A DNA stretch of 5,934 bases. Source: Eubacteriaceae bacterium. Its GTDB lineage: Bacteria > Bacillota > Clostridia > Eubacteriales > Anaerofustaceae. Below, in pieces: positions 1-5,934 of this stretch; the first letter of the stretch is position 1; the number at the start of each line of letters is the position of its first letter. The DNA lies in NCBI GenBank assembly GCA_017613995.1, contig JAGACT010000052.1, positions 1 to 5,934 on the forward strand. The letters are read 5' to 3'. Below the pieces are notes generated by a model, which ran no database searches, was not told the origin of the DNA, and worked only from the letters and a program-made list of their open reading frames with translations. The translations under genes and the position numbers were made by a program.

Positions 1-714
1 CTGAAAGAGAAGGGCCTGGTAAAGCACTGGGGCTTCTCCTTCCACGACATGCCGGAGCTCTTGGATCAGGTGCTGACGGATCGTCCCGACGTGGAATTCG
101 TCCAGCTGCAGATCAACTACGCTGACTGGGAGAACCCCGGGGTCCAGTCCAGGCGCAACTGGGAGATCTGCAGGAAGTACGGCAAACCCGTTACCGTCAT
201 GGAGCCCGTCAAGGGAGGTATCCTGGCGGATCCCATCGACAGCGTCAAGGCCGTCTTCGACGCGGAGAACAGCGGTCTTTCCTATGCCGGATGGGCCATC
301 AAGTTCGTGGCCAGCCACGACAATCTGATCACCGTCCTCAGCGGCATGAGCTCCGTCGGGCAGATGCGGGACAACCTGAGCTTCATGAAGGATTTCAAGC
401 CTCTCACCGAGCATGAGATGGAAGTCATCGCCAAAGCCCAGGAGGCCATAGCGGCAGACCAGTCCATCCCCTGCACCGCGTGCCACTACTGCACGAAGGA
501 CTGCCCGAACGACATCCCCATCCCGGAGATCTTCGCGGTGGAGAACCGCAGGAAGGGAAGCCCGCTCTTCCGTACTGTCAGGGAATACAATATAGTCACC
601 CAGGGAAAGGGCAAAGCCAGCGACTGCGCCGCCTGCGGCCAGTGCGAGGAAGCCTGCCCCCAGCATCTTCCCATCATCGAACTGCTGGAGAAGTGCAGGG
701 CACTGGAAGGCTGA
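1..714 (+). CDS. Aldo/keto reductase with C-terminal 4Fe-4S ferredoxin domain (5' end outside window)
   Basis: The reading frame is open from base 1, before the first ATG at 49, so this is the last 237 codons of a gene that starts upstream. The first residues in the window (LKEKGLVKHWGFSFHD) match the barrel segment of aldo/keto reductases. VEFVQLQINYADW and VTVMEPVKGGIL follow, as is typical of the predicted-oxidoreductase branch with a ferredoxin tail. Near the C-terminus are two motifs of the form C-x2-C-x2-C-x3-C-P, with Cys codons at 472, 481, 490, 502 and at 625, 634, 643, 655. These are expected to hold two [4Fe-4S] clusters. The usual catalytic Asp/Tyr/Lys/His residues of the barrel lie upstream and cannot be checked. 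The role is probably a cytoplasmic oxidoreductase passing electrons between a carbonyl or alcohol substrate and iron-sulfur carriers; the substrate is unknown. A terminator follows directly, so it is not co-transcribed with the malate genes. The family call is strong and the function open. Confidence 0.93.
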   Translation: MKEKGLVKHWGFSFHDMPELLDQVLTDRPDVEFVQLQINYADWENPGVQSRRNWEICRKYGKPVTVMEPVKGGILADPIDSVKAVFDAENSGLSYAGWAIKFVASHDNLITVLSGMSSVGQMRDNLSFMKDFKPLTEHEMEVIAKAQEAIAADQSIPCTACHYCTKDCPNDIPIPEIFAVENRRKGSPLFRTVREYNIVTQGKGKASDCAACGQCEEACPQHLPIIELLEKCRALEG

Positions 715-735
715 GAGCTCCGTCACGGTTTATAC

Positions 736-760
736 AGAGGCTGTTCACAGCCTCTTTTTT
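736..760 (+). terminator. Rho-independent terminator of the aldo/keto reductase gene
   Basis: A perfect 8-bp stem, AGAGGCTG (736-743) pairing with CAGCCTCT (748-755), closes a TTCA loop and runs into six T residues (755-760). It begins 21 bases after the reductase stop codon. It separates that gene from the malate operon. Confidence 0.9.
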
Positions 761-833
761 ATGTTCGGGACCGCTTATGTGCCGGACAATTTTGAATGTA
801 TTCTGCTTCAGTCAACGTTCGGGCAAAATCGGC

Positions 834-862
834 TTGAAATCCCGCATTTTCTCATGTATAAT
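834..862 (+). promoter_or_regulatory. Sigma-70-type promoter for the malate operon
   Basis: TTGAAA at 834-839 (one mismatch to the TTGACA consensus) and a perfect TATAAT at 857-862 are separated by 17 bases, the optimal spacing. Transcription should start at about 868-870, giving a leader of about 33 bases before the malic enzyme ATG at 902. The region is AT-rich relative to the flanking genes. No transcript data are available; this is a motif call. Confidence 0.8.
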
Positions 863-879
863 AATTTTGAACAAATTAT
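861..879. promoter_or_regulatory. Palindrome over the transcription start, candidate operator
   Basis: ATAATTT (861-867) and AAATTAT (873-879) are exact inverted repeats around a 5-base centre, TGAAC. The left arm overlaps the end of the -10 box and the palindrome covers the predicted start site, a position where a bound dimeric regulator would block transcription. Such AT-rich palindromes also arise by chance near promoters, so an operator role is only an inference. I do not recognise the motif as the site of a particular regulator family. Confidence 0.35.
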
Positions 880-886
880 ACGAATC

Positions 887-892
887 AGGAGG
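887..892 (+). promoter_or_regulatory. Ribosome binding site that fixes the malic enzyme start
   Basis: A full AGGAGG lies 9 bases before the ATG at 902. The frame stays open back to an ATG at 761, but that upstream stretch contains the promoter and lies before the predicted transcript start. The ATG at 902 is therefore the true start. Confidence 0.88.
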
Positions 893-901
893 AATTCTTA
901 C

Positions 902-2071
902 ATGAACTATCAGGAGGAATCTCTGAACCTGCACAGACAGTGGCGGGGAAAGATCGAGGTGATCTCCCGTGTGACCGTGGAAAACAAGGACGACCTCGCC
1001 CTTGCCTATACCCCCGGCGTGGCGCAGCCCTGTCTCGAAATAGAGAAAGAACCGGACCTTTCCTTCTCCCTGACAAGAAGGGGCAATCTGGTGGCCGTGA
1101 TCACCGACGGCACCGCGGTGCTGGGACTCGGTGACATAGGTCCGGAAGCGGGCATGCCCGTGATGGAAGGAAAATGCGCGCTGTTCAAAAGCTTCGGGGA
1201 CGTGGACGCTTTCCCGCTGTGCATCAAGAGCAAGGATGTGGACGAGATCGTCCGCACCGTATACCTTCTCTCCGGGAGCTTCGGCGGCATCAACCTGGAG
1301 GACATAGCGGCACCGCGCTGCTTCGAGATCGAGCGCAGGCTCAAGGAACTGTGCGACATACCCGTATTCCATGACGACCAGCACGGCACGGCCATCGTGG
1401 TCGGAGCGGCCCTCATCAACGCCCTCAAGGTCGTGGACAAGCAGATCTCCGAAGTTAAGGTGGTCATAAACGGTTCCGGTTCCGCCGGCATCGCCATCGG
1501 AAAACACCTTATGGACCTCGGGGTTAAACATCTCAAGATGGTGGACCGTTTCGGAGTGCTCTGCGAGGGAGTCGAGATGAACGACGCCCAGAAGGAGATG
1601 GCGGATATCACCAATCCCGAGAAGTTCTCCGGGACCCTGGCGGACGCCATGGCCGGAGCGGATGTGTTCATCGGCGTGAGCGTCCCCCATATAGTTTCAA
1701 AGGAAATGGTGGCATCCATGGCGCCGGGAGCGATAGTGTTCCCAATGGCAAACCCGACACCCGAGATAGAGCCCGAAGAGGCCGCTGAAGCCGGCGCAGC
1801 TGTCATCGGCACCGGACGCAGCGATCTTCCCAACCAGATTAACAACGTGCTGGTGTTCCCGGGGATCTTCAGGGGAGCCCTGGACGTCAGGGCTACGGAC
1901 ATCAACCAGCAGATGAAGCGGGCCGCTTCCTACGCCCTGGCAGACCTGGTGGCCCCCGACGAGCTCAGCGCTTCCTACATCCTGCCCGCTCCCTTCGACA
2001 AGAGGGTCGGTCCCTCCGTCGCCTCCGCCGTGGCGAAGGCCGCAAGAGACAGCGGAGTGGCGCGTCTTTAA
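902..2071 (+). CDS. Malic enzyme, NAD(P)-dependent, short bacterial type
   Basis: This 389-residue cytoplasmic enzyme is predicted to oxidatively decarboxylate malate to pyruvate and CO2 while reducing NAD(P)+, using a divalent metal. Visible landmarks, in order: YTPGVA with the catalytic Tyr36; MEGK with the catalytic Lys91; GGINLEDIAAP with metal ligands Glu133 and Asp134; PVFHDDQHGT with metal ligand Asp159; the Rossmann fingerprint NGSGSAGIAI at about 190-199; MANPTPEI; and GRSDLPNQINNVLVFPGIFRGALD. The length matches the short bacterial form, without the phosphotransacetylase-like tail of MaeB. Asp215 follows the second Rossmann strand, but I would not assign NAD or NADP preference from that. 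It is the first gene of a two-gene unit with the 2HCT carrier 21 bases downstream. In lactic acid bacteria the counterpart pair is called maePE, with the carrier first; here the order is reversed. All key residues are present and nothing suggests a defect. Confidence 0.96.
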   Translation: MNYQEESLNLHRQWRGKIEVISRVTVENKDDLALAYTPGVAQPCLEIEKEPDLSFSLTRRGNLVAVITDGTAVLGLGDIGPEAGMPVMEGKCALFKSFGDVDAFPLCIKSKDVDEIVRTVYLLSGSFGGINLEDIAAPRCFEIERRLKELCDIPVFHDDQHGTAIVVGAALINALKVVDKQISEVKVVINGSGSAGIAIGKHLMDLGVKHLKMVDRFGVLCEGVEMNDAQKEMADITNPEKFSGTLADAMAGADVFIGVSVPHIVSKEMVASMAPGAIVFPMANPTPEIEPEEAAEAGAAVIGTGRSDLPNQINNVLVFPGIFRGALDVRATDINQQMKRAASYALADLVAPDELSASYILPAPFDKRVGPSVASAVAKAARDSGVARL

Positions 2072-2092
2072 ACCAATTCACAGGAGATAAAC

Positions 2093-3556
2093 ATGTCTGA
2101 AAAGAAACAGCTGAAACTATTCAACCTTCCCTGGCCCATATTCTTCATCATCACCGCAGTGGTGCTGGCCGCCACGTACCTGGGGGTTCTCCCGAAGGGG
2201 ATGGCGGGATGCTTCGTGTTCATGATCGTCGTCGGGGAGATGCTGGCATACATCGGCGACCATACGCCCATTATCAAGGATTATCTCGGTGGCGGGGCCA
2301 TCGTGGTCATATTCGGATCCGCTCTGCTGGTATACTTCAACATCATCCCCGCCCAGAGCGGAGTGGACGAGGCGGGAAAAGCCGTGTACAACATGAGCCT
2401 TCCCTTCGGAAACCTCGATCTGGTGGGCAACATAGGAACTTTCTTCAAAACCACCGGCGGATTCCTCGACTGGTACATAGCTGCCCTGATCACGGGATCG
2501 ATCCTGGGAATGAACCGCAAGCTCCTGGTAAAGGCCGCCGCCAGATACTTCCCCTCCATCTTCGGAGGACTTATCCTGGCCTTCCTGCTGTGCATGGGAG
2601 TTGCGGCCCTTATGGGATATCCCGTAATGAACGCCCTGCTGCTCATCGCCCTGCCCATCATGGGAGGAGGCATGGGGGCCGGCGCTTCGCCCCTCTCGAA
2701 GATATTTGAGACCAGCGGCACCATGAGCGCCGCCGACGCCCTGTCGGTCATGACCCCCGCGGTCGCCATAGGAAACGCGATCTCCATCGTCCTGGCAGGC
2801 ATCCTCGTAAAGGTGCTCAGGGGAAAGGCCAACGGTAACGGAGCCCTCATGCAGGCGGGCAACATCGATCCGAAGGAGCTGGAGATCAGCCCCGAGATGC
2901 AGGCAAAGCGCGACAATATCTCCCTTTCCTACCTCGGGATAGGACTTCTGGTATCGGGAGCCTTCTTCGCGACGGGATACATCATCCAGGGCGCCTGGAA
3001 CTCCCTCGGCACCGGAGTAACTATACACGCCTACGCATGGATGATCATAACGGTGGCGATCTTCAAGATCACCGACATCGTGCCCGAAAACATCGAAGTC
3101 GCCTGTTATCAGTGGTTCCAGTTCATCATGAAGAACCTGACCAACGTGCTGCTGCTGGGCATCGGAGTATGCTACCTTGACATCAATACCGTCATCAACA
3201 GCTTCAGCCTCACCTATCTGCTGCTCTGCGCGGCCACCTGCATAGGAGCCTTCACGGGCGCCGCCCTTATCGGAAAGCTGGTGGGCTTCTATCCCTTCGA
3301 AGCCGGCATCACCGCCGGACTGTGCATGTCCAACATGGGAGGCACCGGAGACGTGGCAGTGCTTTCGGCCGCGGACCGCATGGAGCTGATGCCCTTCGCT
3401 CAGATCTCCAGCCGTCTCGGTGGAGCCATTATCCTGCTCATCGCGAGCCTCATGCTCTCACTGCTGGCCAAGTATATCGTTGCCGCATCGCCGGATGCCG
3501 TCAACGCGGCACTGGCCGCTGCGAAGGAAGGACTGAACCTTCTGAGCGTACTGTAG
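2093..3556 (+). CDS. 2-hydroxycarboxylate transporter (2HCT/CitS-MaeP family), probable malate carrier
   Basis: This 487-residue integral membrane protein has many hydrophobic segments from about residue 12 to 470. It carries the two re-entrant-loop signatures of the 2HCT family: GGGMGAGASPLS (GGG at 191-193) and SNMGGTGD (GGTG at 416-419). The second is followed by AQISSRLGG, whose Arg441 corresponds to the conserved arginine that binds substrate carboxylate in CitS. Family members are secondary carriers of citrate, malate or lactate, driven by Na+ or H+ or acting as exchangers. Pairing with malic enzyme makes malate the most likely substrate, but the sequence alone does not exclude citrate or exchange. 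The start is supported by AGGAG at 2082-2086, 6 bases before the ATG. It is longer than typical members (about 430-450 residues): there is extra sequence around residues 86-120, a polar loop at about 244-280 and a C-terminal extension after about 465. A strong terminator follows. Confidence 0.93.
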   Translation: MSEKKQLKLFNLPWPIFFIITAVVLAATYLGVLPKGMAGCFVFMIVVGEMLAYIGDHTPIIKDYLGGGAIVVIFGSALLVYFNIIPAQSGVDEAGKAVYNMSLPFGNLDLVGNIGTFFKTTGGFLDWYIAALITGSILGMNRKLLVKAAARYFPSIFGGLILAFLLCMGVAALMGYPVMNALLLIALPIMGGGMGAGASPLSKIFETSGTMSAADALSVMTPAVAIGNAISIVLAGILVKVLRGKANGNGALMQAGNIDPKELEISPEMQAKRDNISLSYLGIGLLVSGAFFATGYIIQGAWNSLGTGVTIHAYAWMIITVAIFKITDIVPENIEVACYQWFQFIMKNLTNVLLLGIGVCYLDINTVINSFSLTYLLLCAATCIGAFTGAALIGKLVGFYPFEAGITAGLCMSNMGGTGDVAVLSAADRMELMPFAQISSRLGGAIILLIASLMLSLLAKYIVAASPDAVNAALAAAKEGLNLLSVL

Positions 3557-3567
3557 GATTTCCTCAG

Positions 3568-3593
3568 AGCCGCCCTTCACGGGCGGCTTTTTT
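3568..3593 (+). terminator. Rho-independent terminator of the malate operon
   Basis: GCCGCCC (3569-3575) pairs perfectly with GGGCGGC (3581-3587) around a TTCAC loop. An extra A-T pair lies at the base and a six-T run follows (3588-3593). It starts 12 bases after the transporter stop codon. Confidence 0.93.
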
Positions 3594-3610
3594 CATGTTT
3601 TTTTCGTTCT

Positions 3611-3638
3611 TTTGGCCTGTATCCCCCGTTAATATGAT
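3611..3638 (+). promoter_or_regulatory. Weak candidate promoter for the MATE gene
   Basis: TATGAT at 3633-3638 is a good -10 box. The best -35 match is poor: TTTGGC at 3611-3616 with 16-base spacing. The strong terminator just upstream means the MATE gene needs its own promoter here. Transcription from this -10 would start at about 3645, only some six bases before the ATG at 3651. Confidence 0.45.
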
Positions 3639-3650
3639 ATCCTTTGGAAC

Positions 3651-5075
3651 ATGGACATCATAAGGAAAACGAAAGCGGATCCCCATCGGGAACTTCTGCG
3701 GACAGTCATCTCCCTGGCATGGCCCACCATGCTGGAGATGCTCCTGCAGACCGCCGTACAGTATATAGACACAGCCATGGTGGGCTCCCTCGGCACTGCG
3801 GCCACCGCCGCCGTGGGCAGCACCGTCACGGTGAACTGGCTCATCGGAAGCACAGTTTCCGCCGTGGGCATAGGTTTCCTCGCCGTGATCTCCCAGGCCT
3901 TCGGGGCATCGGACGGCAGGAGGGCCCGCAGGATCTGCGCCCAGGCTGTGACGACGGCCCTTCTTATCGGAGGCCTGTTTACATTTATAACCGTTTCTCT
4001 CAGTTCCCTGGTCCCCGTATGGATGCAGGTCGAAGTCTCCCTCAGGGAGAGCGCTTCGAGATATTTCAGGATCCTGTATATGCCCATGATGTTCAGAAGC
4101 GCATCCATGATCCTCGGCACTGTCATCCGCTCCGCCTCGGACACGAAGACCCCCATGAAGATAGGCCTCAGGGTGAACATCATCAATGTCCTGCTGAACT
4201 TCCTCTTCATCTATGAGCCAAGGACCGTCATCCTCTTCGGGATGAACGTCAGGATATGGGGGGCGGGACTGGGCATAACCGGAGCGGCAGCCGCCAGCGC
4301 GGCCTCCTTCGTCTACGGAGGGATCGCCATGCTCAGAGCCGTCTTCTCCCATCCACGGATCTCACCGAAGGGGTGCTCCTTCGTCCCAGACAGGAAGATC
4401 CTGGGGCCGTGCTTTAGTATAGCTTTCCCGAACATGCTGCAGCGCTTCGGGACCTCCCTGGGCTACGTCGTGTTCGCATCCATGATCAATGCCCTGGGCA
4501 GCGTGGCCATCGCTGCCCATACCGTGGCCAACACCGTGGAGTCGGCCTTCTACGTTCCCGGTTTCGGAATGCAGACCGCCGCCGCGACCCTGACGGGAAA
4601 CGCCGTCGGAGCGGGAGACGACGAACTGCGCCGGGAAACGTCCCGTATCGTGTTCGGTCTGGAGACCGCGCTTATGGTCGTTTCCGGGGCTCTTCTGTTT
4701 GCCTTCGCACCGGGCATGGTCTCGATATTCATCAAAGACCCCGCCGTCATCCTGCTGGGCAGCACCGTACTGCGCATGGTGGCGTGTTCCGAGCCCTTCT
4801 ACGGTCTCTCCATAGTCATCGAGGGAATGCTCCAGGGCGCGGGCAGGACCCTGGTCCCATCCGTGGTGAACATCTCGGGCATGTGGGGGATAAGGATAGC
4901 GGGGACCTTCGTCTGTACCAGGCTCCTGGACATGGGGCTCGTCTCCGCCTGGGCCTGCATGATAACCCACAACATGCTGCTCTTTATCGCTTTCGTCATA
5001 TATTACAGGAGGATGAACTGGAACGGTTCTACCCCGGGAAAACAGGAAAGGACGGCGGAAAATGACGTCACGTAA
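3651..5075 (+). CDS. MATE family efflux transporter
   Basis: This 474-residue, 12-helix-type membrane protein is built from two homologous halves, as in the MATE family of Na+- or H+-coupled antiporters that export cationic drugs or metabolites. The halves can be aligned by eye: PTMLEM with IDTAMVGSLGTAATAAVG (residues 25-56) in the first, and PNMLQR with INALGSVAIAAHTVANTVES in the second, followed by YVPGFGMQTAAATLTGNAVGAGD. Asp40 sits in the first helix, where many MATE proteins have a conserved acidic residue. EGMLQGAGRTLVPSVVN is another family-typical stretch. The start is forced: an in-frame TAA lies at 3630-3632, no usual start codon lies between it and 3651, and the next Met is inside helix 1. 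No good Shine-Dalgarno precedes it (only TTTGGA at 3643-3648). Its end overlaps the next gene by 14 bases. The substrate cannot be read from sequence. Confidence 0.94.
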   Translation: MDIIRKTKADPHRELLRTVISLAWPTMLEMLLQTAVQYIDTAMVGSLGTAATAAVGSTVTVNWLIGSTVSAVGIGFLAVISQAFGASDGRRARRICAQAVTTALLIGGLFTFITVSLSSLVPVWMQVEVSLRESASRYFRILYMPMMFRSASMILGTVIRSASDTKTPMKIGLRVNIINVLLNFLFIYEPRTVILFGMNVRIWGAGLGITGAAAASAASFVYGGIAMLRAVFSHPRISPKGCSFVPDRKILGPCFSIAFPNMLQRFGTSLGYVVFASMINALGSVAIAAHTVANTVESAFYVPGFGMQTAAATLTGNAVGAGDDELRRETSRIVFGLETALMVVSGALLFAFAPGMVSIFIKDPAVILLGSTVLRMVACSEPFYGLSIVIEGMLQGAGRTLVPSVVNISGMWGIRIAGTFVCTRLLDMGLVSAWACMITHNMLLFIAFVIYYRRMNWNGSTPGKQERTAENDVT

Positions 5076-5598
5076 CAATCGGGGAAAGCGGTTTCTCAGG
5101 CTCGCCAGGGAGCTTCGCTTCAGAGGCCTGATATGCGGCTTCCCCGGCACGGACGCGGAGAACACCCTTTATCAGCTCCTGAAGCTCTCCGCAGAGGAGG
5201 CGGCAAAGCTCCTGGAGGACGAGGAAAAGCTCCTGGAAGAAAGGGAGCCGGCCGGGCTCAGCCGGCAGGAGGCAGAGCTGGTGGATTACGGGGTTGCCGC
5301 CTTCGTCCACAGCGCGGCCGCCGCTCCCAGGACGGTTCTCAGCCTGGCTGAGGGGGACTATTACAGAAAAGAGAAAAGCCCCCTGAGCGTGGGGGCCTCT
5401 GAGGTGTGCAGCTGTATACGCTCGGAGCGCTTTGGGGGATTCGTGTTCGCCGGGGCCGTAAAAAGGACCGCGGGATTTCTGTTCGTTCCCGAGACCGGCG
5501 GGGACGGCAGTGTATACTTTGTAAAGCTGTCCGACTGGACGGACTTTATCCGTTTCTGCGCGCACCGGTGTGCAGGAAAAGAAAACGCCAGACAGTAA
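5062..5598 (+). CDS. Unknown 178-residue protein, overlapping and probably coupled to the MATE gene
   Basis: I do not recognise this protein. Its ATG lies 14 bases before the end of the MATE gene in another frame, with AAAGGA at 5047-5052 as ribosome binding site. Translational coupling is therefore likely. Codon choice (high GC at third positions, some ATA and AGG) resembles the neighbours. It appears soluble, with no clear signal peptide or membrane helix. The first 21 residues are very basic (R4, R7, K9, R10, R13, R16, R19, R21). Residues 43-62 form an acidic, helix-like region with a heptad-spaced repeat, KLLEDEE then KLLEERE. The C-terminal half alternates short hydrophobic strands (GGFVFAGAVK, AGFLFVPE, SVYFVKLSDW) and contains a CxC (116-118) and a CxxxC (166-170). 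It could be a small regulatory or accessory protein; no function is claimed. A long open frame on the opposite strand covers the same bases but has no sensible context. Confidence 0.75.
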   Translation: MTSRNNRGKRFLRLARELRFRGLICGFPGTDAENTLYQLLKLSAEEAAKLLEDEEKLLEEREPAGLSRQEAELVDYGVAAFVHSAAAAPRTVLSLAEGDYYRKEKSPLSVGASEVCSCIRSERFGGFVFAGAVKRTAGFLFVPETGGDGSVYFVKLSDWTDFIRFCAHRCAGKENARQ

Positions 5599-5600
5599 CA

Positions 5601-5638
5601 AAAGAGCCGTTCCCCATGGAATCGGAGAACGGTTCTTT
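5601..5638. terminator. Probable bidirectional terminator between convergent genes
   Basis: A 12-bp stem pairs 5601-5612 (AAAGAGCCGTTC) with 5627-5638 (GAACGGTTCTTT), with one G-T wobble and a 14-base loop. On the plus strand the stem ends in TTCTTT, with a further run of six T residues at 5644-5649. On the minus strand it ends in TCTTT and continues TTGTTA. The hairpin sits between the stop codon of the unknown protein and that of the convergent permease, so it can end both transcripts. Confidence 0.75.
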
Positions 5639-5648
5639 ATCTGTTTTT

Positions 5649-5934
5649 TCAGCTCAGATCCTTTTTCATCCGCGAGGTGAAGATCGCCACAGCCAGGGCA
5701 TAGAACGCTGTCCCGAAGCCGATGGTCATCATAAGATGGGATGAAATGCCGGAGAGCGTATCACCGAAGGGCATACGCGCCAGAGTGACGCCGTGATAGA
5801 AGGGCAGTACGTCCGCTGCTTTTTTCAGGACTCCGCCGAGCCCGTCGATATCCATCCAGATGCCGCCGATCATCCCCACGGCGGAGATGATGATGGAACA
5901 CAGTCCCGGTGCGGCCTTGTCGCTGACGGCGGAC
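5649..5934 (-). CDS. Probable ABC-2-type transporter permease, C-terminal end (5' end outside window)
   Basis: On the minus strand the frame is open from the right edge to a TGA at 5649-5651, giving about 94 residues of a gene that begins outside the window. A GTG at 5879 could be read as a start, but the upstream 18 codons in the same frame are open and hydrophobic (ending CSIIISAV), so it is almost certainly internal. The sequence has a hydrophobic stretch (SIIISAVGMIGGIWMDID), an amphipathic segment with VLPFYHGVTLARM, and a final membrane helix (IGFGTAFYALAVAIF) ending in a short basic tail, RMKKDLS. The layout of a glycine-rich helix, then a loop with a short LP motif and an Arg, then a last helix, is characteristic of ABC-2 permease C-termini. 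It would pair with an ATPase probably encoded to the right. The family call rests on pattern memory from a short fragment. Confidence 0.65.
   Translation of the reverse strand, partial: SAVSDKAAPGLCSIIISAVGMIGGIWMDIDGLGGVLKKAADVLPFYHGVTLARMPFGDTLSGISSHLMMTIGFGTAFYALAVAIFTSRMKKDLS

Noticed and set aside
761..833. Possible riboswitch or leader RNA upstream of malic enzyme
   Set aside because: The region lies before the promoter, so it is not in the malate transcript, and I saw no conserved hairpin set in it.
761..901. Longer malic enzyme with a 47-residue N-terminal extension from the ATG at 761
   Set aside because: The extension covers the promoter and palindrome, precedes the predicted transcript start and has no family counterpart; AGGAGG at 887 selects the ATG at 902.
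480..905. Plus-strand open frame running from the reductase tail across the terminator into the malate leader
   Set aside because: It is out of frame with the cysteine motifs, crosses a strong terminator and a promoter, and has a composition unlike a protein.
812..1905. Two long minus-strand open frames (about 292 and 299 codons) opposite the malic enzyme gene
   Set aside because: They mirror a gene with strong motifs. High third-position GC leaves few stops on the other strand, and the translations show no family motif and no upstream ribosome binding site.
2117..3028. Minus-strand open frames of about 303 and 211 codons opposite the transporter gene
   Set aside because: One is rich in His, Gly, Glu and Asp with no domain pattern, typical of an antisense shadow. 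The plus-strand frame carries the clear 2HCT motifs.
5206..5266. Direct repeat AAGCTCCTGGA (5206 and 5227) and GC-rich inverted repeats (GAGCC/GGCTC, GCCGGC twice) in the unknown gene
   Set aside because: The direct repeat encodes the heptad-spaced KLLE helix, and the inverted repeats are short and lie within coding sequence. They look like coding constraint and not a recombination or regulatory site.
5068..5601. Minus-strand open frame of 177 codons opposite the unknown 178-residue gene, with a signal-peptide-like start
   Set aside because: The plus-strand frame has the ribosome binding site, the overlap with MATE and the matching orientation. The minus frame would start inside the terminator region with no Shine-Dalgarno. 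I prefer the plus strand, though this is the least certain of the shadow calls.

Overview
The window is GC-rich with short AT-rich gaps. It reads as an ordinary bacterial chromosome segment: sigma-70-type promoters, clear Shine-Dalgarno sites, hairpin-plus-T-run terminators and tightly packed genes. A ferredoxin-type aldo/keto reductase, a malic enzyme next to a 2-hydroxycarboxylate transporter, and free use of AGG/AGA (Arg) and ATA (Ile) codons despite high GC suggest an anaerobic or fermentative bacterium. A GC-rich member of the Clostridia-type Bacillota is my best guess, but this is an inference and not proven. I see no mobile element, CRISPR array, tRNA, rRNA or phage gene.

Left (1-760): the 3' end of an aldo/keto reductase gene whose C-terminus carries two four-cysteine iron-sulfur motifs, closed by a strong terminator. 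Centre-left (834-3593): a self-contained two-gene malate unit. It has a near-consensus promoter with an AT-rich palindrome over the expected transcription start, then malic enzyme, then 21 bases later a CitS/MaeP-type (2HCT) carrier, then a strong terminator. The carrier would import malate, or exchange it, and malic enzyme would oxidatively decarboxylate it to pyruvate, giving NAD(P)H and CO2.

Centre-right (about 3611-5638): a MATE-family multidrug/cation antiporter. It overlaps by 14 bases a 178-residue protein that I do not recognise, which has a basic N-terminus and an acidic heptad-like helix. The pair ends in a long hairpin that probably serves both strands. Right edge (5649-5934, minus strand): the C-terminal end of a membrane protein resembling an ABC-2-type permease, convergent with the MATE pair.

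Most of this is recognisable housekeeping or accessory metabolism. I found no convincing new multi-gene system. The points most worth a second look are the unknown protein coupled to the MATE gene, the palindrome at the malate promoter, the unusually long transporter, and a Glu-to-Gln difference between the two halves of the MATE protein.
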